Shown here piece after piece: positions 5,791 to 10,612 of a stretch of DNA of 10,612 nucleotides. A program made the translations under genes and the position numbers. Within the stretch, counting starts at the first letter, position 1. Each line of letters starts with the position of its first letter. Source of the stretch: Lentisphaerota bacterium (GTDB lineage: Bacteria; Verrucomicrobiota; Lentisphaeria; Oligosphaerales; PUNB01); contig PUNB01000148.1 of NCBI GenBank assembly GCA_003552565.1, positions 1 through 10,612 on the forward strand, read 5' to 3'. The notes beneath the pieces are model-generated. The model saw nothing but the letters and a program-made list of their open reading frames with translations. It was not told where the DNA came from and made no database searches.

Positions 5791-6703
5791 AGTTCCAGCG
5801 GAAATATGGGAAATCGCCATTGAGTTCTCTCAAATGGCTAGAGAGCGAAAGCAAGAGGTGAACGACGCTTGTTGTCGTTACCTGGCCATTGAAGCTGAGT
5901 ACTACCGTAAAATGACTGAAGCTCTTCCGAATCCTGAACCTGACTATTCAGATTGCCCGCCTGAATACACTAAAGAAGAGTTAGAGCAAATGACAGATAA
6001 GCAAAAAGCGGACTACCAGAACAAATGCCGCCGCTTTGAAGAGGAACAAAAGAAACACTTACAGGAATACAAGGAAAAAGAGGCGCAATGGCTCAAGGAC
6101 AACCCCGACCCCGACGAGCTGACGGAGGAAGACAAGAACGACCCCGAATCAAAGCAGACAAGGGAAGACCAGGCAGTCACTACTTTGGCCTGCCTTGCCC
6201 AGCATGTGGCGGAAAGGGAACTAGATAAAAAGATTAGGAATAGGTTTTTCAAGCTGACTTCCTACCCCAAGGATGTTCCAGTGCAAGTATTATGGGAAAC
6301 CATGGACATACCGCCGGAGCTTTGGACACAGAAAGTGGAATACCTGAAATGTCTTTGGCGTGAAGTCAAGGAACGGTGGGAAGGCGGCGGAAACGGAAAC
6401 CAGGAAAAATCCGAGAAGAAAGAAACAGAGAGGCGCAAAAACGGTGAATGGCAGGGTAAGGCTATTGAGATTATAACAAGGGAAATGGAAAAGTTTAATA
6501 AAGGAACTCCTTGCGAAAAGCTGATACTTAAAAAAGCTGAGCTGGCCAGAGCGGTCGGCGTATCTCCCTCAACAGTTTCCAGGCATTTCGACAACAATAA
6601 GCACAAGAAGGAAAAGTCTTTACTATACAATTTATGGATTATCTATATCGGGGAACTCGGGATAGAGCAACCGGAACCCTCTAACAACTTTGAGGCACTA
6701 TGA
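5783..6703 (+). CDS. Putative HTH DNA-binding protein
   Basis: A 306-residue protein. Residues about 65-125 are a strongly charged, coiled-coil-like region, while 130-200 contain a more globular Trp-rich part. After a Gly/Lys/Glu linker (about 200-225), residues about 250-272 form a clear helix-turn-helix: A-E-L-A-R-A-V-G-V-S-P-S-T-V-S-R-H-F. This suggests a DNA-binding regulator or replication-control protein, but the N-terminal part matches no family I know. The ATG at 5783 has AAGGAA 8 nt upstream and overlaps the preceding gene; an earlier in-frame ATG at 5675 would lie deep in that gene. It is the last of the four-gene run. Confidence 0.75.
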   Translation: MNEVPAEIWEIAIEFSQMARERKQEVNDACCRYLAIEAEYYRKMTEALPNPEPDYSDCPPEYTKEELEQMTDKQKADYQNKCRRFEEEQKKHLQEYKEKEAQWLKDNPDPDELTEEDKNDPESKQTREDQAVTTLACLAQHVAERELDKKIRNRFFKLTSYPKDVPVQVLWETMDIPPELWTQKVEYLKCLWREVKERWEGGGNGNQEKSEKKETERRKNGEWQGKAIEIITREMEKFNKGTPCEKLILKKAELARAVGVSPSTVSRHFDNNKHKKEKSLLYNLWIIYIGELGIEQPEPSNNFEAL

Positions 6704-6918
6704 CAAACTTGTACAGCGGGACACCATAAAACATAACCAAAAACTCATAACGCAAAGGAAAACGCAAAAGGCTTAATGGTTTTCAGCCTTGTAAGGTTAA
6801 TCAAAACGCAAAGACATGCACAGAACTCCCTATTTATAACGGCGCATAGGTCAAAAAGAGCCGGTTCCTTCCAGCCGGCCGCCAATACAGCGTCGAACCA
6901 ACTATAGGGATTATGACA
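6704..6918 (+). promoter_or_regulatory. Intergenic region with AACGCAAAG repeats
   Basis: A 215-bp non-coding gap before the second gene unit. It holds three direct repeats: AACGCAAAG at 6749 and 6805, and AACGCAAAAG at 6761. It also has a small hairpin (AAGGCT/AGCCTT, near 6768-6790) and a TATAAC (6835-6840) that could be a -10 box, without a good -35. GCGGGACAC (6716-6724) recurs from 4731. This is probably the control region of the next two genes. AGGGA at 6906-6910 fits the ATG at 6919. Confidence 0.45.
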
Positions 6919-7269
6919 ATGTCTGTAAGAATCAGTTTAACAACGGCGGAAACAGTCGGAGCTATGGCTCTGAGCATGGGGAAGACCGGAGCCCTTCCCC
7001 AAATTGAAGCCAAGGCGGTTATGAAGGCTCTACAAGAAGCAGCGAGAAAAAGCGGCCAAGACACTGCCCCTAAAGAAAAAAGTGTTAGACTTCTGACAAC
7101 CAAGCAGGCGGCTGAACGACTTGGCTGCTCTCGAAGAACAGTTCTCCGGATGCTGGACGACGGAACCTTGACACGCCGTTATCTCCGCCCCGGAAAGGCC
7201 AAGAGCCTGCGAATATCGGCAGAGGATATAGACGCAATGGCGGGGAAAGGAGGACTGGCCGATGACTGA
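6919..7269 (+). CDS. Excisionase/MerR-like HTH protein
   Basis: A 116-residue protein whose C-terminal half matches the helix-turn-helix type found in excisionases and MerR-like regulators (HTH_17). L-L-T-T-K-Q-A-A-E-R-L-G-C-S-R-R-T-V-L-R-M-L-D-D-G-T-L starts at about residue 58, and a wing with R-I-S-A-E-D-I-D-A-M follows. The N-terminal 50 residues are Ala/Lys-rich with no known domain, longer than in simple excisionases. The ATG at 6919 is preferred over 6913 because AGGGA lies 8 nt upstream, not 2. Its end overlaps the replication gene by 8 bp. Likely roles are excision, transcriptional control or origin binding. Confidence 0.75.
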   Translation: MSVRISLTTAETVGAMALSMGKTGALPQIEAKAVMKALQEAARKSGQDTAPKEKSVRLLTTKQAAERLGCSRRTVLRMLDDGTLTRRYLRPGKAKSLRISAEDIDAMAGKGGLADD

Positions 7270-9325
7270 CCGACAACACACTGATGCCGCTTTACGCGGA
7301 CTGACCCATGGACTTGCCGATTACGCTGAAACAGCCGAGGTTTCCCGCCGGGGATTTTCTTTTACAAGTCTTCTCTCCGAAGTGGCCAATCCCCGCGGCG
7401 ATACTGAAAAGCATCTCTCAAAAGTTCGCGCCTGGAAGTCCAGGCACCCTTTGAGTTGCGGGTTTCATCTTCCGCCAAGCCCGTACAGGCACCCGGAAGG
7501 ACAAGAAAGGCCGATTCCGTTTAATAAAAAGAACGGTTTCCTTGCCGGGATTAACAAAGACAGAGACAGGGTCTATAAGGCAAACTACGGGAAAGCTGCC
7601 GAGGTTTGCGCAAAACACCGGCCAGAAAGTTCTGCCGAAGCAGAGAACGCTCTTGGAGACTTGAAGGTCGAAATAACGATACTCAGGGATGAGTATAGAA
7701 CCAACGGGCATGAAGAGGCGGCGGACAGAATCTATAAGATCATAGATGATATTGAACACCGCGGTCCTGTAACCGCTCTGGAGAACCTGCGGGAAGTCGA
7801 ACCTGAACCGCCGGAACCGACTCCGGAGATAATTGAAGAGCGTCGGCAACGGCTTGAGGAATACGAAGCCGAAAGAGACCGCAAGCTGGGAATAGATAAG
7901 CCTTATTGGTATGAAGGCGAAGAGGACGCTCCGCCGCCGGGAAGTGATGACAGCGATTCCGCCGGCACCGCTCATAAAGCGGACAATGACACTCCGGCAC
8001 CGGAAATGGAAGAAGCCCGCTCGCTGAGAAAGGACAACCGGAATAATCAATCGCTTTCAAAGGAAACGGCGAAGGATGTGCCGCGCGCCGATCCAGGCCC
8101 CTTTCCGTCCTGTATGCTGAATGTGCCCGGCTTCATCAATGAAGTCAAAGCGATAAGCATGGAAAGAGCACCCTTTCCGAATGAAACGGCCGCTTTCGCC
8201 GGAGCGTTGGCCGTGCTTGCTCTGCTGACAGGCGGCAAAGTGAGAACAGAAGGCGATGCGAGGACTAATCTCTATGTTATCGTTCTCGCACCCAGCGGAG
8301 CCGGTAAAGACTACCCGCGCAAAGTCAACGCTGCGCTGCTTCGGGAAATCGGCATGACCGGAGCCCTCGGTGATTCTTTCGCTTCTTCAGAAGGACTGGA
8401 GGATGCCTTGCAGGTTAATCGGTCGATGCTTTATCAGACCGATGAAATAAGTGAATACCTGGCTTCGGTCAACGGCGATAAAGAAGGACGCTTCCGCCGT
8501 GTGCAGTCAACCCTGCTCAAGCTTTATTCAAGCTCCAGCTCTATCTTTCCGATGCGCAGGAAAGCAGGCCAGGAGGGGATCAGCATCGATCAGCCGCATC
8601 TGGTTCTTTTCGGCACCGCCGTGCCCTCGGTCTTCCATGACGCAATCTCGGAAAACATGCTTGTCAACGGCTTTTTCTCCCGTTGTCTGATAATGGAATC
8701 CGGCCCGAGAAAACGCGGGGGGGAGCCGAAGGCTGTCAAGATACCGGATAGTCTCAAGAAAAAAGCCGAATGGTGGCGGGAGTTCAGCCCAGGCGGAGAT
8801 TTGTCGATGATCACGCCGCAGCCTTCAGTGGTGCAAACAGCCGACGGCAATACCCGAAAAGCACTGAAGGACTTCGACAACTATATAGACTGCCAGTACA
8901 AGGCGGCGGAATCGGCTGGAGATGAGGTGCGCATGGCAATATGGTCTCGCGCCATTGAAAACATGCATAAGCTCTCTCTGCTGTACGCGGCAAGCGAAAA
9001 CCATGAACAGCCGGTCATTACCGAGGCTGCGGTGGAGGGGGCCATAGATTTTGTGCTGCATCACGCCAGAAAGATGCTCTGGTCGGCCAGGTCATGCGTT
9101 GATTCACAATTCCAGAAGGAATGCCAGCGAGTGCTTGAAATTCTTCGACGGTCTGGCGGTTCGATGCTGCGAGGCCAGCTGTTGAAAAAGTCAAAAATGA
9201 AGGCGAAAGACTTTGACGCGATTATTTCCACGCTGCTTCAGACTGAGGAACTCAACATGCAAGACAATGCCGCCGCCGGAGGAAGGCCGGGAATACTCTA
9301 TTCTCTCGCGGAGCAAAGCCATTGA
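7262..9325 (+). CDS. DUF3987-type P-loop replication protein
   Basis: A 687-residue protein. Residues 1 to about 270 are a charged N-terminal part with no zinc motif I can see, ending in an acidic, Pro-rich linker. The DUF3987-like ATPase core has a P-loop at 343-350 (A-P-S-G-A-G-K-D), a Walker B-like Y-Q-T-D-E at 391-395, L-F-G-T-A-V-P-S at 449-456 and G-F-F-S-R ending at Arg474. Residues about 615-687 look like a winged helix. Such proteins occur in phages, satellites and plasmids, usually as primase/helicase-like replication proteins. AGGAGG (7248-7253) is 8 nt before the ATG. Inverted repeats resembling an origin start 2 bp after the stop. Confidence 0.8.
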   Translation: MTDRQHTDAALRGLTHGLADYAETAEVSRRGFSFTSLLSEVANPRGDTEKHLSKVRAWKSRHPLSCGFHLPPSPYRHPEGQERPIPFNKKNGFLAGINKDRDRVYKANYGKAAEVCAKHRPESSAEAENALGDLKVEITILRDEYRTNGHEEAADRIYKIIDDIEHRGPVTALENLREVEPEPPEPTPEIIEERRQRLEEYEAERDRKLGIDKPYWYEGEEDAPPPGSDDSDSAGTAHKADNDTPAPEMEEARSLRKDNRNNQSLSKETAKDVPRADPGPFPSCMLNVPGFINEVKAISMERAPFPNETAAFAGALAVLALLTGGKVRTEGDARTNLYVIVLAPSGAGKDYPRKVNAALLREIGMTGALGDSFASSEGLEDALQVNRSMLYQTDEISEYLASVNGDKEGRFRRVQSTLLKLYSSSSSIFPMRRKAGQEGISIDQPHLVLFGTAVPSVFHDAISENMLVNGFFSRCLIMESGPRKRGGEPKAVKIPDSLKKKAEWWREFSPGGDLSMITPQPSVVQTADGNTRKALKDFDNYIDCQYKAAESAGDEVRMAIWSRAIENMHKLSLLYAASENHEQPVITEAAVEGAIDFVLHHARKMLWSARSCVDSQFQKECQRVLEILRRSGGSMLRGQLLKKSKMKAKDFDAIISTLLQTEELNMQDNAAAGGRPGILYSLAEQSH

Positions 9326-9326
9326 C

Positions 9327-9416
9327 TTTGTTCCCTCTTTGTTCCCTTTGTTCCCCCCGATAAAATGGTTGAAAAATTTTTCGACGGGGAACAAAGGGGA
9401 ATGAAGGGGGAAAGAA
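9327..9416. repeat. Candidate replication origin, inverted iterons
   Basis: TTTGTTCCC occurs perfectly at 9327, 9338 and 9347. On the other side, inverted copies stand at 9387 (GGGAACAAA, perfect), 9397 (GGGAATGAA) and 9408 (GGGAAAGAA). Copy spacing is 9-11 bp, about one helical turn. Between the halves lies an AT-rich 12-bp palindrome (9371-9382). The inner copies pair as a 15-bp stem (9342-9356 with 9386-9400, one wobble). Position directly after a replication-protein gene, plus iterons and an AT-rich centre, suggests an origin; a terminator or RNA role is the alternative. Confidence 0.55.
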
Positions 9417-9640
9417 GTTTTTAAGGGTTTTGAGTAGAAAAAGAGAGAGTTTATATACTTTATTCCCCACTTCCCCCGCTAACTCGCAAATCCCTATTTT
9501 TCCCTGTTTTTGCCTGTATGTACGCGCGTGAAAGAGGGAAGGGGAAAAAGGGAAAGAAGTCCATGGAGAGGGGGGATAGGCCGCTAAGCTTCCGCCTTCG
9601 CGCGCGCACGATACTCTTCAAGTTATTATGAGGACATGAG
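9417..9640. other. Non-coding tract with strand-skewed C/G runs
   Basis: No gene seen. A C/T-rich stretch (about 9461-9516, with TTCCCCAC, TTCCCCCG and TTTTTCCCTG) is followed by a G/A-rich stretch (about 9530-9578, with GAGGGAAGGGG, AAAAAGGGAAAG and GAGAGGGGGG). The two can partly pair. They look like degenerate continuations of the GGGAA motif in the neighbouring inverted iterons. The end contains a GAGGA before the next gene. Confidence 0.4.
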
Positions 9641-10120
9641 ATGCCCGGACACATAAACCAAACAGTTCGACAACGGCTTGAAAAGGCCGGTCTGTGGAGA
9701 ACCTTCAGAAGACGCAGGGACAAACTCCGTGATAACGGACTGGCGGCCGCCCAGGCAAACAGTCAGGCATTGCGGGAACTGCTGCCGCCGGAAAGCGAAC
9801 CGGTGCCGCCCATGCCGCCGGAGCTGGCCGACAGAAAAGCGAAGGAAAGCACCGTTATCCGCTGGGTTGCCGACAATCTGGACAATCCCCTGCCAGACCC
9901 GGCGGACTGCCCGGCGGGCGCTGCATGGGCACTTTTGCGGCACTGCCGGGAAAACGAGATAAACAGAGATAAATTCCTCACAACAATATGGGTAAGGTTA
10001 ATACCGAATTGCGGCAATGAATCTGGAGAGGAAGAGAAATGGCGAACGAGTTCGACACTTGACCCCGGACTGCTGTCCAGAATACGAAAGATAGCCGAGG
10101 CTTGCCGGAATGAACCGTGA
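9641..10120 (+). CDS. Hypothetical protein downstream of the origin
   Basis: The 159-residue protein has a strongly basic N-terminus (residues 9-29, W-R-T-F-R-R-R-R-D-K-L-R) and a Pro-rich linker at about 49-61. A globular part then contains I-R-W-V-A-D-N-L-D-N, D-C-P-A-G-A-A-W-A-L-L-R-H-C and W-V-R-L-I-P-N, and the tail is helical. I do not know the family. Proteins with a similar R-W-V ... A-A-W-A-L-L ... L-P-N pattern may occur in phage-like elements, where a small DNA-packaging or replication role would fit, but this is only an impression. GAGGA ends 6 nt before the ATG. It faces the recombinase tail to tail. Confidence 0.65.
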   Translation: MPGHINQTVRQRLEKAGLWRTFRRRRDKLRDNGLAAAQANSQALRELLPPESEPVPPMPPELADRKAKESTVIRWVADNLDNPLPDPADCPAGAAWALLRHCRENEINRDKFLTTIWVRLIPNCGNESGEEEKWRTSSTLDPGLLSRIRKIAEACRNEP

Positions 10121-10215
10121 TAGCATGACAGCAGGCCGGAGGAAAACCAGAAAATAACGCTCGAACTTTCGGGAAGGACTGGGGCATTTAGACAGTCGCA
10201 AAGAACTGAATATCT
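10121..10215. other. Short convergent intergenic gap
   Basis: Ninety-five bases between two genes that converge. I see no convincing stem followed by a T-run on either strand, no TAACTCAAC copy, and no tRNA 3'-end repeat. Confidence 0.5.
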
Positions 10216-10612
10216 CTACTTGCTCTCTTCTCCCTGCTCAAGAAGAAGCTGTCCGCCCTCAGCAATGGCCAGCAGTTCACGAACACTGGAGATCGGCATT
10301 TCATCTATCAGAGTGCGAAGTTTTTCACGCTCCGGCTCCACTGATTCTTGAGCTTCAATCATACGGGAAATATACTCAAAGCCGACAACCGGCGGCCGGT
10401 TATAGCCGATTTTCACATAGAAACGCTGCAAAGTCTGCAATGTGTCGCCAGTCATAAGACTGAGATAAACCGGAGGAACTCCCGCTCTGGCGGCTTCGGT
10501 GGCGAAAGTATGGCGCAGACTGTGAACCCCGTACTGTGAACGGGAACGCTGATGTTGAGATTTGCTTTCCTGTTTGCCGTCTCCAGTAACCTTCTGAATG
10601 ATTTTAACCAAA
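10216..10612 (-). CDS. Tyrosine recombinase/integrase (partial)
   Basis: Only the C-terminal 131 or so residues are inside the window; the gene continues past the right edge, and the apparent first Met is probably internal. H-S-L-R-H-T-F gives the catalytic His and Arg (visible residues 30 and 33), and Q-R-F-Y gives the nucleophilic Tyr (65). Between them, where most members have G-H or G-W, the sequence reads M-T-G-D-T (Asp56). About 65 residues follow the Tyr, a longer tail than usual, rich in Glu and Leu. The gene is opposite in strand to the other element genes. It is the best candidate for integration at tRNA-fMet. Confidence 0.88.
   Translation of the reverse strand, partial: LVKIIQKVTGDGKQESKSQHQRSRSQYGVHSLRHTFATEAARAGVPPVYLSLMTGDTLQTLQRFYVKIGYNRPPVVGFEYISRMIEAQESVEPEREKLRTLIDEMPISSVRELLAIAEGGQLLLEQGEESK

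Larger units (their letters stand above)
4072..10612. mobile_element. Integrated element at tRNA-fMet (left part)
   Basis: Right of the tRNA 3' end the content changes from conserved housekeeping genes to unknown small genes, an excisionase-like helix-turn-helix gene, a DUF3987-type replication protein, iteron-like repeats and a tyrosine recombinase. tRNA 3' ends are classic targets of tyrosine recombinases. The left limit is inferred and could lie inside the tRNA T-arm. The right limit is outside the window: I saw no second copy of the tRNA 3' end before 10612. No virion or conjugation gene was recognised. Confidence 0.75.

Noticed and set aside
7418..8050. Minus-strand open frame of 210 codons
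   Set aside because: Antisense to the N-terminal part of the DUF3987 gene, which has a perfect AGGAGG and a clear domain in frame.
9461..9578. Intrinsic terminator after the DUF3987 gene
   Set aside because: The C-rich and G-rich halves pair imperfectly and no T-run follows; the purine/pyrimidine skew is the clearer feature.

Overview
The window joins two regions. The left part (1 to about 4071) is ordinary bacterial chromosome. On the minus strand it carries the translation and replication cluster rplY-pth-rpsF-ssb-rpsR-rplI, preceded by a small host-attachment-family gene. On the plus strand it carries an initiator tRNA gene, tRNA-fMet. The cluster order, the long-form L25, the zinc-ribbon form of S18 and the short intergenic repeats would fit the Planctomycetota/Verrucomicrobiota/Lentisphaerota/Omnitrophota type of lineage. 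That placement is inference only; nothing in the window fixes the phylum.

The right part (about 4072 to the window end) looks like an integrated mobile element whose left junction is the 3' end of the tRNA-fMet gene. It starts with a strong intrinsic terminator, then a gene-poor stretch with four copies of TAACTCAAC at near-helical spacings (possible integrase arm sites). Next come strong inverted repeats and a plus-strand run of four genes of unknown family, the last with a C-terminal helix-turn-helix. A second plus-strand unit encodes an excisionase/MerR-like helix-turn-helix protein overlapping a large DUF3987-type P-loop protein (probable primase/helicase-type replication protein). Directly after its stop codon lies a symmetric set of TTTGTTCCC repeats, three in each orientation, around an AT-rich palindrome. 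This is a good candidate for the element's replication origin. One more unknown basic protein follows. The window ends inside a minus-strand tyrosine recombinase, of which only the C-terminal catalytic part is visible.

How the parts may fit together (inference): the recombinase integrates the element at tRNA-fMet using the TAACTCAAC sites, the small helix-turn-helix protein directs excision or transcription, and the DUF3987 protein acts at the adjacent iteron-like origin. No capsid, terminase, conjugation or known defence gene is recognised. The second attachment site lies outside the window, so the element may be a satellite, an integrative plasmid or part of a larger prophage.

The most unusual points are the candidate origin, the non-canonical initiator tRNA (U1/U72 mismatch and A29:U41 instead of G:C), the TAACTCAAC array, the multi-branched inverted repeat before the first element gene, and an intergenic region downstream of rplI built almost wholly of degenerate 7-bp repeats.
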